Below are positions 33,174 to 42,108 of a stretch of 64,000 nucleotides of DNA, one piece after another. The stretch is from an uncultured Lachnospiraceae bacterium (lineage in GTDB: Bacteria > Bacillota > Clostridia > Lachnospirales > Lachnospiraceae): NCBI GenBank assembly GCA_947174495.1, contig CAMWJC010000002.1:17679-81678 (forward strand), in the 5' to 3' direction. Within the stretch, counting starts at the first letter, position 1; each line of letters starts with the position of its first letter. The notes under the pieces are model-generated. The model worked only from the letters and a program-made list of their open reading frames with translations, did not search any database and was not told the origin of the DNA. The translations under genes and the position numbers were made by a program.

Positions 33174-33656
33174 TCAATTGGATCTTTGAATCTCCAAAAC
33201 CTCGTATCTGATCACTCCTGCCTGTGTCTCAACTTCAACAATCTCTCCGCATTTTGCGCCGATCAGCGCTTTTCCTACCGGAGATTCATTTGAAATCTTA
33301 CCTTTCAGGCTGTTTGCTTCTGTAGAACCTACAATCTTATACTCTAAATCTTCATTATATTCTAAATCACGAATCTTAACACAGCATCCAATATTGATCT
33401 TGTCAAGATCTACCTCGTCTTCAACAACAACCTCAGCGTTCTTTAAAATCTTTTCCAATTCATCAATTCTTGCCTCAATATCACGCTGTTCATCCTTCGC
33501 TGCATCATACTCTGCGTTCTCAGACAGGTCTCCCTGCTCCCTAGCTTCTTTAATTTTCTGTGCAACCTCTTGTCTCTTTACCACCTTAAGTTCATGAAGC
33601 TCATCTTCATATTTGCGAAGACCTTCATAGGTAAGTATGTTTTTCTTCTCTTCCAT
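33174..33656 (-). CDS. greA: Transcription elongation factor GreA
   Basis: 160 residues, the standard length. N-terminal antiparallel coiled coil (TYEGLRKYEDELHELKVVKRQEVAQKI, with KEAREQGDLSENAEYDAAKDEQ and its acidic tip Asp/Glu residues), then the C-terminal FKBP-like domain ending in ISNESPVGKALIGAKCGEIVEVETQAG. GreA enters the secondary channel of RNA polymerase and stimulates cleavage of backtracked transcripts. It is followed closely by lysS, a gene order common in Clostridia. Confidence 0.97.
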   Translation of the reverse strand: MEEKKNILTYEGLRKYEDELHELKVVKRQEVAQKIKEAREQGDLSENAEYDAAKDEQRDIEARIDELEKILKNAEVVVEDEVDLDKINIGCCVKIRDLEYNEDLEYKIVGSTEANSLKGKISNESPVGKALIGAKCGEIVEVETQAGVIRYEVLEIQRSN

Positions 33657-33708
33657 TGCCTTTCGCCTTTCCCATACATTTTTGTTCCGTCATCAATCAG
33701 AAATACTC

Positions 33709-34428
33709 CTAATTAACTTCCGTATTATACCCATTTTTTACCGTAGTGTCAAGAAAATTCCAAGCCTGACTTCGGTTAATGTATTTCACACGCTGATCGC
33801 CCTTTCCCGTTTCCGGATTCAATTCTTTCTCCCTTCGAAGATCCAGCCATACCATTCCCGGCTCCGGTCTTCCGCCCTCGGTCAAAACCAGCCCAAATTC
33901 CTGATATAGTTCCTCGCGAATCCAAGAACCGTTTTCGCTTTCCGGGCCACAGATGACCGCCTTTCTGATTCTGGATAGATAAGGCCGAAGAAGCCACATC
34001 ATCTGTTCTGCATAGCGGCCACCTTCTTCCGGAAGTGAAAGGCATATTTTATCAAAAGGGCGATGCCGGTACAGGCATACTGCCATCACTTCCACCGGCA
34101 TATCCTCACTGCTTCCTGTCAGCGCCGGACTCAGGATCTGTTCACGACACCCGAACTCTCCCGCTGCCCTTTCCACCGTCTTATCCAGAATCTTTTTGGC
34201 TGTCTCCGTTTCCCAGTTTCTTTCCGTAAAAAGCTTTTTCTCAAACTGAGGCAAACAAGCCGAATAGATCCAGAGACCGGCTGTCACATTTCTTCCCCTC
34301 CAAAAAAGATATGGAAACTTTCGTCCCGACTTTTTAATGAGAAGGCCGCTGCGAAGCAATTCCTTTTTCTTTCCCTGTTCTCCCTCTGCAATCGTGGCGT
34401 ATAAAATGTTCTTTTCTTCCTTTTCCAT
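33709..34428 (-). CDS. Uncharacterised protein between dusB and greA
   Basis: About 239 residues from the ATG at 34428. It begins MEKEEKNILYATIAEGEQGKKKELL; a later segment EVMAVCLYRHRPFDKICLSLPEEGGRYAEQMMWLLRPYLSRIRKAVICGPE shows an alternating strand-helix pattern that suggests an alpha/beta fold. I do not recognise the family. The start has no convincing ribosome binding site but lies 29 bases after the stop of dusB, so translation is probably coupled. The frame is open for a further 86 codons upstream, inside dusB; those are not expected to be translated. Confidence 0.6.
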   Translation of the reverse strand: MEKEEKNILYATIAEGEQGKKKELLRSGLLIKKSGRKFPYLFWRGRNVTAGLWIYSACLPQFEKKLFTERNWETETAKKILDKTVERAAGEFGCREQILSPALTGSSEDMPVEVMAVCLYRHRPFDKICLSLPEEGGRYAEQMMWLLRPYLSRIRKAVICGPESENGSWIREELYQEFGLVLTEGGRPEPGMVWLDLRREKELNPETGKGDQRVKYINRSQAWNFLDTTVKNGYNTEVN

Positions 34429-34456
34429 AGGAAAGGATATGCAGTCGAGATGCTTC

Positions 34457-35419
34457 CTATTCCGAAAAAATATTTCGAACCGCCTCCTCAAGCTGCTCAA
34501 AGGATTCCATCGTGTTGATTTCTCTCCGGAGCGCTGCCGAATTGGGATATCCCGCAGTATACCATGCAATGTGCTTACGCATTTCCCGCACCGCAGTATA
34601 TTCTCCTTTATATTCCAGCTCCATCTTTGCATGCCGTAAAATAACTTCACGTACTTCTTCGTAAGTTTTCGCAGGAGCCTTTTCACCGGTTTTTAGGTAA
34701 TGATCGATCTCAGAAAAAATCCATGGATTCCCCCTTGCCGCTCTTCCGATCATAACCCCGTCACATCCGGTTTCTAAAAGCATGGCTTTGGCCGAAGGCC
34801 CATTTGTCACATCTCCGTTTCCAAACACCGGTATGCTTACCGCCTCTTTTACCTGCCGGATAATGTCCCAATCCGCCACTCCCGTATAATACTGTTCTCT
34901 TGTTCTGCCGTGAACCGCAATCGCTGCCGCCCCGCATCCCTCTGCAATTTTCGCTATTTCCACGGCATTGACGGTCTGCTCGGAAAATCCCTTCCGAATC
35001 TTGATCGTAACCGGCTTATTAATTGCTTTCACTGTCTGCGTGATAATCTTTTCAACCAGGGCAGGATCTTTCATAAGGGCTGATCCCTCTCCGTTATTTA
35101 CTACTTTGGGAACAGGGCAGCCCATATTAAGATCCAGGATGTCAAATGGTCTATCCTCAATTTTTTTTGCCATCTCACTGATGATAACCGGGTCCGAACC
35201 AAAAAGCTGCAAGGATACCGGCTTCTCACTTGGATGAATTTCCATCAGTTCCTGTGTATTTTTATTATTATAATAAATAGCCTTGGCGCTTACCATTTCC
35301 ATGCATACCAGCCCGGCTCCCTTTTCTCTGCACAACAAACGAAATGGCAGGTCGCTCACGCCTGCCATTGGAGCAAGTATTAACTGATTATCAAGAACCA
35401 CATTTCCAATCTGTATCAC
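34457..35419 (-). CDS. dusB: tRNA-dihydrouridine synthase B
   Basis: About 320 residues from a GTG at 35419, with AAGGAG ten bases upstream. LILAPMAGVSDLPFRLLCREKGAGLVCMEMVSAKAI is the FMN-binding start of the Dus family; FDILDLNMGCPVPKVV holds the catalytic Cys (in MGCP), and IAVHGRTREQYYTG and GDVTNGPSAKAML complete the pattern. It reduces uridines of tRNA to dihydrouridine with NADPH. The upstream frame is open through part of a 12-base tandem repeat that would add an odd N-terminal extension; I think that is not used. Confidence 0.93.
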   Translation of the reverse strand: MIQIGNVVLDNQLILAPMAGVSDLPFRLLCREKGAGLVCMEMVSAKAIYYNNKNTQELMEIHPSEKPVSLQLFGSDPVIISEMAKKIEDRPFDILDLNMGCPVPKVVNNGEGSALMKDPALVEKIITQTVKAINKPVTIKIRKGFSEQTVNAVEIAKIAEGCGAAAIAVHGRTREQYYTGVADWDIIRQVKEAVSIPVFGNGDVTNGPSAKAMLLETGCDGVMIGRAARGNPWIFSEIDHYLKTGEKAPAKTYEEVREVILRHAKMELEYKGEYTAVREMRKHIAWYTAGYPNSAALRREINTMESFEQLEEAVRNIFSE

Positions 35420-35464
35420 TATGAGGACTCTCCTTTCGTGCTTCTTATCTCCTGCTAGGATTCC

Positions 35465-35548
35465 TATTAAGTCTCCCATTAAGCCCCCTATCAGGGCTCC
35501 TATTAGGGCTCCTATTAGGGCTCCTATCTGATCTCTTATCAGGCATCT
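35465..35548. repeat. 12-bp tandem repeat, seven degenerate copies
   Basis: Seven units of exact 12-base spacing with consensus TATTAGGGCTCC (plus strand); two are identical and the rest differ by one to five bases. The preceding bases (TGCTAGGATTCC) may be an eighth unit. On the minus strand most units contain AGGAG or a close variant, so the tract has Shine-Dalgarno-like words at regular spacing upstream of dusB, and its end overlaps the last codons of the gene at 35539. Confidence 0.85.
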
Positions 35549-35907
35549 TCTTGTTCCAGCAGATCTCCCGGGTTCTCATGGAGAATAAAAACCCGGTAGT
35601 ACAGACTTAAAGATTCAAACATTTCCTGCCGTTTCCTGCGCACTTCCCCTACCAAGAGTCCGCTTCCAATCTCATCATAAAGGAAATCGTCATCCGCATA
35701 CTCCGTGCGCATGGATATATTTCCATCCTTTTCAAACTCAATCGTAAAGATTCCGCCTACCTCTTCGGTAAAGAGCACACAGATAATGTGCAGTTCTTCT
35801 TTGATAGAATCAGGTATCCCCGCAAATTTCTCATTAAAATAATATTTCTTTTCGTAGGCATTGGCTCCGCAAAGCACAATCTTTTCTTCCTCTGTTTCCC
35901 TGCCCAT
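35539..35907 (-). CDS. Uncharacterised protein, probably DUF6145 family
   Basis: About 122 residues from the ATG at 35907, with GGAGG seven bases upstream; a second ATG at 35934 is less likely. The sequence EKIVLCGANAYEKKYYFNEKF and ELHIICVLFTEEVGGIFTIEFEKDG is one I associate with a small conserved Lachnospiraceae family (DUF6145), though I cannot verify the number. The rest is acidic, with YYRVFILHENPGDLLE near the end. No catalytic motif visible. It lies 33 bases after argF and ends within the 12-base repeat tract. Confidence 0.65.
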   Translation of the reverse strand: MGRETEEEKIVLCGANAYEKKYYFNEKFAGIPDSIKEELHIICVLFTEEVGGIFTIEFEKDGNISMRTEYADDDFLYDEIGSGLLVGEVRRKRQEMFESLSLYYRVFILHENPGDLLEQEDA

Positions 35908-35940
35908 ATCTATGCCTCCGTTCATATCCGTCAAAGGCGG

Positions 35941-36927
35941 CTACAAAGTAGCCGCCATCACTGCCTTAATCGTATGCATTCTGTTTTCCGCCTCGTCAAA
36001 CACCACAGATTGAGAAGATTCAAACACTTCATCTGTCACTTCCATTTCCGCAATGCCAAACCGCTCTTCCATCTCTTTTCCGATCTTGGTGTTCAGATCA
36101 TGAAAAGCAGGCAGACAATGCATGAAAATTGCGTTTTCTCCTGCGTTTGCCATCACACTTGCATTTACCTGATAAGGTAGAAGTTCTTTGATCCTCTCTT
36201 CCCAAACCTCTGCCGGTTCTCCCATGGATACCCAGACGTCCGTATAGATTACATCTGCGTCCTTGGTTCCTTCCGTCACATCCTCAGTGAGGGTGATTGT
36301 TCCGCCGCTTGCCTGTGCAATTTTCCGGCACTGCTTTACCAGCTCCTCATCCGGAAAATATTTAGACGTCGTACATGCGGTAAAATGCATTCCAAGCTTC
36401 GCGCACACTACCATTAGGGAATTTCCCATATTGTAGCGGGCATCTCCCATGTAGGTCATCTTCACGCCTTTAATTCTTCCAAGCTTTTCCTTAATGGTCA
36501 ATACATCCGCCAGCATCTGAGTAGGATGGAATTCATTGGTCAGTCCATTCCAAACCGGAACTCCTGCGTATTTTGCAAGTTCTTCCACGATTTCCTGTTC
36601 AAAGCCACGGTATTCAATGCCCTCAAACATGCTTCCCAGCACTCTTGCCGTGTCCGCAATACTCTCTTTCTTTCCGATCTGGGAGCTTGCCGGATCAAGG
36701 TAAGTAGTCCCCATCCCCAGGTCGTGGGCTGCCACTTCAAAGGAACATCTGGTTCTGGTACTGGTTTTTTCAAAAATCAGCGCCACGTTCTTGCCCCGAT
36801 GCATATCCTGTGTCAATATACCCTTTTTCTTTTTATCCTTAAGCTCTGCTGCCAGATCCACCAAGTACAAAATCTCCTCCGGTGTGAAATCAAGGAGCTT
36901 CAAAAAATTTCTGCCCTTTAAATCCAT
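35941..36927 (-). CDS. argF: Ornithine carbamoyltransferase
   Basis: 328 residues, normal length. The carbamoyl-phosphate loop is [20 protein letters not shown], the ornithine-binding segment is [13 protein letters not shown] with the family's HCLP, and [15 protein letters not shown] is also present. It makes citrulline from ornithine and carbamoyl phosphate, in arginine synthesis or, in reverse, catabolism; HPTQ and HCLP do not discriminate. No other arg genes are nearby. It is 20 bases after the SPFH gene and is preceded by AGAGGATAAACCA. Confidence 0.95.
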   Translation of the reverse strand: MDLKGRNFLKLLDFTPEEILYLVDLAAELKDKKKKGILTQDMHRGKNVALIFEKTSTRTRCSFEVAAHDLGMGTTYLDPASSQIGKKESIADTARVLGSMFEGIEYRGFEQEIVEELAKYAGVPVWNGLTNEFHPTQMLADVLTIKEKLGRIKGVKMTYMGDARYNMGNSLMVVCAKLGMHFTACTTSKYFPDEELVKQCRKIAQASGGTITLTEDVTEGTKDADVIYTDVWVSMGEPAEVWEERIKELLPYQVNASVMANAGENAIFMHCLPAFHDLNTKIGKEMEERFGIAEMEVTDEVFESSQSVVFDEAENRMHTIKAVMAATL

Positions 36928-36947
36928 TGGTTTATCCTCTGTCCTGT

Positions 36948-37868
36948 TTATTTATCGCTTACCAGTTCCTTCATCGATGCTGCAAGGCCTGCTAATCCCT
37001 GAATTTCTGACGGAATAATAATCTTTGTTGCCTTGCCGTCAGCCGCTTTCTCAAATGCTTCCAGACTCTTAATGCGGAGTACGGACTCATCGGCTCCGGC
37101 TTCACGGATCATGCGGATACCGTCTGCCGTTGCCTGCTGCACCTTCAAGATTGCTTCCGCCTCACCTTCTGCCTCGCGGATCATCTTTTCCTTCTGTGCT
37201 TCTGCACGAAGGATTGCGGACTGCTTCTCAGCCTCTGCCTCCAGAATTGCTGCAGCTTTCTTACCTTCTGCAACGGTTACGCTTGCTTTCTTTTCACCTT
37301 CTGCACGGGTAACAGCCTCACGTCTCTCACGCTCTGCCTTCATCTGTTTCTCCATAGCATTCTGAATCTCTGCAGGAGGAATAATATTCTTAAGCTCCAC
37401 ACGGTTTACCTTGATTCCCCAAGGATCGGTTGCTTCATCAAGAGATGCTCTCATCTTCGTGTTAATGGTCTCTCTGGATGTAAGGGTCTGATCCAGTTCC
37501 AGATCACCAATGATATTACGAAGGGTGGTTGCTGTCAGATTTTCAATCGCCATAATCGGATTTTCAACACCATAAGCAAACATCTTCGGATCTGTAATCT
37601 GGAAAAATACAACGGTATCAATCCGCATAGTTACGTTATCCTTGGTGATTACCGGCTGGGGCGCAAAGTCCACAACCTGCTCTTTCAAATTAATCTTTTT
37701 GGCAACCTTGTCAATGACCGGCATCTTAATGTGAAGTCCTACAGACCATGTTCCCTGATAAGCTCCCAGTCTCTCAACCACATACGCATTAGCCTGAGGC
37801 ACGATTTTTACGCAGGATGCTGCAATAACAAGTAACAAAATTACCACTAAAACAAGAAAATATCCCAT
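36948..37868 (-). CDS. SPFH/band 7 (stomatin-like) membrane protein
   Basis: About 306 residues from the ATG at 37868 (AGAGG before it). A short N-terminal membrane anchor ([17 protein letters not shown]), then the band 7 domain with [26 protein letters not shown] and the late coiled part [32 protein letters not shown], and a final [22 protein letters not shown]. Stomatin-like proteins of this type form membrane-associated oligomers in functional microdomains. It follows an nfeD-like gene, the standard pairing for these proteins, 40 bases apart. Confidence 0.93.
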   Translation of the reverse strand: MGYFLVLVVILLLVIAASCVKIVPQANAYVVERLGAYQGTWSVGLHIKMPVIDKVAKKINLKEQVVDFAPQPVITKDNVTMRIDTVVFFQITDPKMFAYGVENPIMAIENLTATTLRNIIGDLELDQTLTSRETINTKMRASLDEATDPWGIKVNRVELKNIIPPAEIQNAMEKQMKAERERREAVTRAEGEKKASVTVAEGKKAAAILEAEAEKQSAILRAEAQKEKMIREAEGEAEAILKVQQATADGIRMIREAGADESVLRIKSLEAFEKAADGKATKIIIPSEIQGLAGLAASMKELVSDK

Positions 37869-37908
37869 TTGAAACCTCTTCTTTCCGGGGCTGCCCCCTA
37901 TAAGCATT

Positions 37909-38343
37909 TTATTTCTTTTCTTCTACCATCAGCTTAACGCCGCTGATTGCACGAACAACCACTACACTTCCTACCGGCAGGTTAATCCCCTCCTCTGTAG
38001 TCCGCGCGCTCCATTCCTGACCGCCTACAGTCACCTGTCCGATTCCCTGCAGGTTGTCAATCTCACTGATCACGATTGCCTGCTTTCCTACCAGACTTTC
38101 CGCATTAGTCTTCACACGATCCTTGTTAAAATATTTTACCGCAATGGGACGGGTAAAATACAAAAGAACCAGAGACACCACTGCGAAAACCGCAATCTGC
38201 AGCCAAAGCGGTGCACCTATGGCAGCTACTACTGTCGCAACCAGCGCACCTCCCGCAAACCAGATCGTTGTAAGCCCCATGGATATGATCTCAGCTACAA
38301 TACAGACAACAAAAACTATAAGCCAGATCGTTGTCATATTCAT
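37909..38343 (-). CDS. NfeD family membrane protein
   Basis: 144 residues from the ATG at 38343 (GGAGG six bases upstream). Three or four membrane helices in the first 85 residues (TIWLIVFVVCIVAEIISMGLTTIWFAGG, then WLQIAVFAVVSLVLLYFTRP) and a C-terminal OB-fold domain (SLVGKQAIVISEIDNLQGIGQVTVGGQEWSAR) that is outside the core. This is the short NfeD type without the serine-protease domain. It works with the SPFH protein encoded next to it. Confidence 0.93.
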   Translation of the reverse strand: MNMTTIWLIVFVVCIVAEIISMGLTTIWFAGGALVATVVAAIGAPLWLQIAVFAVVSLVLLYFTRPIAVKYFNKDRVKTNAESLVGKQAIVISEIDNLQGIGQVTVGGQEWSARTTEEGINLPVGSVVVVRAISGVKLMVEEKK

Positions 38344-38517
38344 ATGAAACCTCCTTATCTCTTCCCTGGTATATGTGGAATGACATATGCTTCCCACATA
38401 TATAACTATTAAAATTTATTTTACTACACAATGGGGAAGGAAGCAATGAATAAAAAATGGAATGGAGTGAACATTTAAAATTAGCGTTTAGATGGGGGAT
38501 GCGTATGTAAGACGTCC

Positions 38518-38602
38518 GCTCAGATGAAAAGAAATCCTTTCGTCAACACGCTCGATAAAGCGTTCGCGAATTGTTTCCTCAAGGATTTCTTTTCATCTGA
38601 GC
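38518..38602. repeat. 22-bp perfect inverted repeat around a 41-base loop
   Basis: The left arm begins GCTCAGATGAAAAGAAATCC and the right arm is its exact complement over 22 bases. The loop includes CGCTCGATAAAGCG, itself able to fold. There is no T-tract on either side, so it is not a standard terminator. Confidence 0.8.
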
Positions 38603-38737
38603 TGGGGTATTGAATGACGCAAAGCCCAACTGGCAACTCAGCTAAGGCGAAATGGCCCACTCTTGGGCGGACAGCCAGACAGTGGATTAGGCGACTATAG
38701 TTGAGTCTTTAGCTGGTTTCTCGTTAGCCAATCATTG

Positions 38738-38890
38738 AACCTGGATAGAAATCAAATTCTAAAGGAACCCTTCAAAAAGCGTCGGTGCTTAGCGAGGTTC
38801 CTAACGAGCTTAGCATCCGTTACGCTTTTTGTAGAACGAGAGTCGGGGCAAGCGCCAGTATGGCGCGTAGAATTTGATTCTATCCGGGTT
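38738..38890. repeat. Imperfect 153-base inverted repeat with nested stems
   Basis: Outer arms of 24 and 23 bases match with one bulge and one mismatch (left arm begins AACCTGGATAGAAATC). Nested inside are AAAAAGCGTCGG against CCGTTACGCTTTTT, and an inner stem around TGCTTAGCGAGG...GAGCTTAGCA, plus the GCGCC/GGCGC hairpin on the right side. This layered pairing is far beyond chance. Confidence 0.75.
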
Positions 38891-39010
38891 TTCGTATTTC
38901 TCCTTAAAACTCAGCAAAACGATAAATTCAAAAAAGGAACAGTCACTTCACCTTTCAAGCAAAGTTCCTGTTCCTTCTATTATCTCCATCATAAATCTTG
39001 GCAACCAAGT

Positions 39011-40102
39011 TTACCAGAATACATGATCTCCCAGCACATATCCTTCCCTTTTTCCTGCACGTCGGAAGTGAGTTGCGCCGCCTACCGTAGTCTCACCGTT
39101 GATTGCCGCCTGTGCTGCCTGCAGGCATAGATCAGGGACATTTCCTTCATACACTCTTGCCACTTTTCCTGTCATGGCAGGTGTGAACTGCCCGGATGCA
39201 TAGATTACAGAGTGTATGGTATTGGGATAAGCGCCGCTTCTCACACGATTCATGACTACTGCACCTACTCCCACCATTCCATCATAGGACTGATTTCCCG
39301 CTTCGCAATAGATAAGCGCTCCCAAAAGACGAAGTTCATCTGCATCAGCCGCCACTGCACCGCGGTTGGCTTTCCGCTTACGCTCAGCTTCTTCCCGTTC
39401 ACGAATCCGAATTACATCCATGGTTTCACCCTCATCAATATGGAACTTAACATTAATGTAATCCGTATTGACGTAGCCAATCTCATCGTTGTATTCAACG
39501 CTGATCCACTTATCGTTCACCGTCTCAATAAATTCTACGGTATCCTCATAAGCTAAAAGTCCGTACATATCCGCCTTCTCGTTGGGCTCCATCCGAACAC
39601 GAACGGCTCCTACATCCAAGGTAACGATCCAGTTTCCTACATCCTCCGCCATCTCCTTGGCCTCTTCTCCGAAAAGAAGGTATTCATCCTTAGCCCAGCC
39701 GATTACATTTCCGGACTGAATCTTTGTCCAGCCATCCTTCTGATCCAAGATCCTGCCGCCGCAATCCTTATACAAAAGTCCGACTTTTTCGGACTCCTCG
39801 CTTGCTTCGGCACGGATGTTCAGAGCATTCTGCACATTCGCCATGGTCAGCTCCTGCTCCATTCGCTCCCGCTCTGCTTCAAATTTCTCATTAATATCCA
39901 AGTTCAAACTTGACTGCTCTTCTATGGTGTAACTGCTGTCACTGGTGAACACACTGGGATCCAATACCTCTGCAATCCCCGTGCTTGGAAAATCATAACT
40001 CTCCTTTTCACTCGCCTGAACGGTTATTTCCTCTGCTGAAAAAAGAAGCGGACTTAATAAAAATCCCACAGTCATCACCAGCAGTCTATTTCTCCGGTTC
40101 AT
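39011..40102 (-). CDS. SleB-type cell-wall hydrolase with two SH3-like domains
   Basis: 363 residues. The N-terminus (NRRNRLLVMTVGFLLSPLLFSAEEITVQAS) is a signal peptide. Two bacterial SH3-like segments follow: NVQNALNIRAEASEESEKVGLLYKDC...GWTKI, and LDVGAVRVRMEPNEKADMYGLL...WISVEY. After a charged linker (EREEAERKRKANRG) comes the hydrolase_2/SleB domain: LRLLGALIYCEAGNQSYDGMVGVGAVVMNRV with the catalytic Glu, then SGQFTPAM and late GATHFRRAG. It should cut peptidoglycan outside the membrane. GGAGGTAGCAGA precedes the ATG. Confidence 0.92.
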   Translation of the reverse strand: MNRRNRLLVMTVGFLLSPLLFSAEEITVQASEKESYDFPSTGIAEVLDPSVFTSDSSYTIEEQSSLNLDINEKFEAERERMEQELTMANVQNALNIRAEASEESEKVGLLYKDCGGRILDQKDGWTKIQSGNVIGWAKDEYLLFGEEAKEMAEDVGNWIVTLDVGAVRVRMEPNEKADMYGLLAYEDTVEFIETVNDKWISVEYNDEIGYVNTDYINVKFHIDEGETMDVIRIREREEAERKRKANRGAVAADADELRLLGALIYCEAGNQSYDGMVGVGAVVMNRVRSGAYPNTIHSVIYASGQFTPAMTGKVARVYEGNVPDLCLQAAQAAINGETTVGGATHFRRAGKREGYVLGDHVFW

Positions 40103-40327
40103 TCTGCTACCTCCATTGTATTACTTGTCTGTAATATCTGTCTGCTCATGCAAGCATGGCAGTCATACATTCTTGTATATGACTCTGACCTTAAAATATT
40201 ACAACTTTGTTACATCAAGTATGGTCAATATATTAGCAAAACATACCATATTTGTCAAGTTTCGGCTATTTGAGTGAATTTTTCGATAAAAATTCATCCA
40301 GATTTTTCTAAAATTATTACGGTTATT

Positions 40328-41122
40328 TTACAATTTTTTCGATTTTTCAACACAGGCTTCCACGGCGCTCATGACACTGGCGCGAAGTCCTGATTTCTCC
40401 AAAATCTGAACTCCTTCTATGGTAGTTCCTCCGGGGGAGCATACCATATCTTTCAGTTCGCCGGGGTGTTTTCCACTCTCCAGCATCAGCTTCGCGCTTC
40501 CCATCACGGTCTGCGCCGCAAAACGATATGCCTGCGCTCTCGGCATTCCTGCTTTTACCCCGCCATCCGCCAAAGCCTCCATAAACATAAAAACAAAAGC
40601 TGGAGAGCTTCCGCTGACTCCTCCTACCGCATCCATAAGTCGTTCTGGGACTTCCTCTGCAACACCAAAGCTTCCCAGGTATTTCATGCAAAGCTCCATT
40701 TCCTGATCGCTGACCTTCGAATTTCTGCACACACCGCTGCATCCTGCTCCCACCATTGCAGGAGTATTGGGCATGCAGCGCACCAGCTTGATCGTTCGAC
40801 CAAAGGCTTCCTCAATCCATGTCGTTGTTTTGCCAGCCGCAATACTGATAATGAGTGTATCCTCTTTGACCTTTTCGCGAATCTGTGGTATCACCTCTTC
40901 AAACATCTGTGGTTTTACCGCCAAAATCAGGATATCGGCTTTCTCTGCCACCTGCTGATTATCCTCCGTTACCACTATGCCATAAGTCTCTTTGATCTTC
41001 CCGCGGGTTGCCCCGGTTCTTGCAGAACCGATTATATCGGAAGGCTCCGCCAGCTTCCCTGCGAGCATACCGCCGATCATAGCTTTTGCCATATTTCCAA
41101 GTCCTATAAATCCTACTGTCAT
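40328..41122 (-). CDS. proC: Pyrroline-5-carboxylate reductase
   Basis: 264 residues from the ATG at 41122, one base after the stop of the upstream gene, with GGAG six bases before it. MTVGFIGLGNMAKAMIGGML is the NAD(P)-binding beginning, VKPQMFEEVIPQI and RCMPNTPAMVGAGCSGVC are family blocks, and GSSPAFVFMFMEALADGGVKAGMPRAQAYRFAAQTVMGSAKLM with DMVCSPGGTTIEGV is the C-terminal signature. Last step of proline synthesis. It is the lower gene of a pair with the rRNA methyltransferase. Confidence 0.96.
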   Translation of the reverse strand: MTVGFIGLGNMAKAMIGGMLAGKLAEPSDIIGSARTGATRGKIKETYGIVVTEDNQQVAEKADILILAVKPQMFEEVIPQIREKVKEDTLIISIAAGKTTTWIEEAFGRTIKLVRCMPNTPAMVGAGCSGVCRNSKVSDQEMELCMKYLGSFGVAEEVPERLMDAVGGVSGSSPAFVFMFMEALADGGVKAGMPRAQAYRFAAQTVMGSAKLMLESGKHPGELKDMVCSPGGTTIEGVQILEKSGLRASVMSAVEACVEKSKKL

Positions 41123-41123
41123 T

Positions 41124-41999
41124 TCACTCTCCATCCTTTCTGCTGCTTCCTGCTGCCTGATAAAGCAAAAGCGCTGCTGCCACCGCTGCATTTAAAGATT
41201 CCAGGCTGCCTTCCATGGGGATTTTAATATATGTATCCGCCAGTTTTGCTGTCTCTTCCTTAAGTCCGTTTCCTTCATTCCCTACCAAAAAGGCACTTCC
41301 CCCCGAATAATTTATCCGGTTAAAATATTTTTCCCCTTTCAGATGAGCGGCATAAACCATAATATTATTCTCCTGCAATTCTTGCACTGCCTCTCCCAGA
41401 TTCTCCTGATAGACAAAGGGAACACGGTACAAGGATCCCATAGTGGATCGTATGGTTTTGGGATTATAAATATCCACGCATCCTTTACTCAAGATCACTC
41501 CGCTCACTCCTGCCCCCTCTCCGGTCCGGATCATGGTTCCCAAATTTCCCGGATCCTGAATATCCTCAAGAATCAGAAAAAGGGGATTTTTGCCTTTATG
41601 TCGGAATATATGAAAAGCCTGCTTCAACATGTCCTCGAGTGAATAAGAAAACTGTTCCATCACAAACAAAATTCCCTGAGGCGTTATGGTGTCCGCCGCC
41701 TTTTTTAAAACTTCATCCGAAAGCTGCTCCGTGAAAATGCCTCGTCCCTGACATTCCTCAAGCTTATAAAGCACCTTTTCCATTCGGAGAGTTTCCTCCA
41801 CATTTCCTTCCGATCTCCTGTTCAAAAGAAGTCTGTAAAAGCTTTCTCCGCAGTAGACCTCTCTGATTTGATCCAAGGGAGCTTCCTCGAACATTTTTAT
41901 TCCTTCCACCAGAAAAAGCCCTTCCCGGTTTCGATCCCGGCTTTTTTCCCGAAGGGCCGTAAGATGCTTGATACGGCTGTTTCCTAAACTGGTAATCAT
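41124..41999 (-). CDS. SpoU/TrmH-family 23S rRNA 2'-O-methyltransferase
   Basis: 291 residues. N-terminal substrate-binding part (ITSLGNSRIKHLTALREKSRDRNREGLFLVEG), then the SPOUT domain: ILEDIQDPGNLGTMIRTGEGAGVSGVILSKGC (motif 1), FLVGNEGNGL (motif 2), IPMEGSLESLNAAVAAALLLY (motif 3). Together these define the trefoil-knot methyltransferases that modify a ribose in 23S rRNA. Which nucleotide it targets is not clear. Upstream of proC and probably co-transcribed. Confidence 0.92.
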   Translation of the reverse strand: MITSLGNSRIKHLTALREKSRDRNREGLFLVEGIKMFEEAPLDQIREVYCGESFYRLLLNRRSEGNVEETLRMEKVLYKLEECQGRGIFTEQLSDEVLKKAADTITPQGILFVMEQFSYSLEDMLKQAFHIFRHKGKNPLFLILEDIQDPGNLGTMIRTGEGAGVSGVILSKGCVDIYNPKTIRSTMGSLYRVPFVYQENLGEAVQELQENNIMVYAAHLKGEKYFNRINYSGGSAFLVGNEGNGLKEETAKLADTYIKIPMEGSLESLNAAVAAALLLYQAAGSSRKDGE

Positions 42000-42039
42000 A
42001 GTTCCGTGTCCTTCCGTTCCATTTCATATTAGCACTTAA

Positions 42040-42079
42040 AAGGCGGCTGCCTTGTCCTTCGGACTCCTGCACCCGCCTT
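42040..42079 (-). terminator. Terminator after pfkA
   Basis: AAGGCGG pairs with CCGCCTT around an inner GTCCTTCGGAC stem-loop; on the minus strand it is followed by TTAAGTG, a short AT tract. It lies 30-70 bases after the pfkA stop codon and before the rRNA methyltransferase gene. Confidence 0.7.
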
Positions 42080-42108
42080 GTGTAATCCATAGTAAACGAC
42101 ATAACAAA

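Larger units (their letters stand above)
38344..39010. other. Long intergenic region with large inverted repeats, possible structured RNA or element
   Basis: About 670 bases with no convincing gene. It contains two large stem structures (38518-38602 and 38738-38890) and a folded-looking stretch between them (GCCCACTCTTGGGC hairpin at 38655; ACTCA/TGAGT and GCTAA/TTAGC pairs that cross each other). A GCGCCAGTATGGCGC hairpin sits inside the second. Short frames crossing it have no good ribosome binding site. It may be a non-coding RNA, a non-autonomous mobile element, or both. Confidence 0.6.

Noticed and set aside
32688-33293. 201-codon plus-strand frame opposite lysS and greA
   Set aside because: Opposite strand of two conserved housekeeping genes; no domain or start signal.
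33158-33708. T-box leader for lysS
   Set aside because: Only 15 bases separate greA and lysS, and no T-box AGGGTGG-like sequence was seen in the greA leader.
35465-35548. Tandem repeat as a CRISPR array
   Set aside because: Units are 12 bases with no spacers between them and no cas genes are present.
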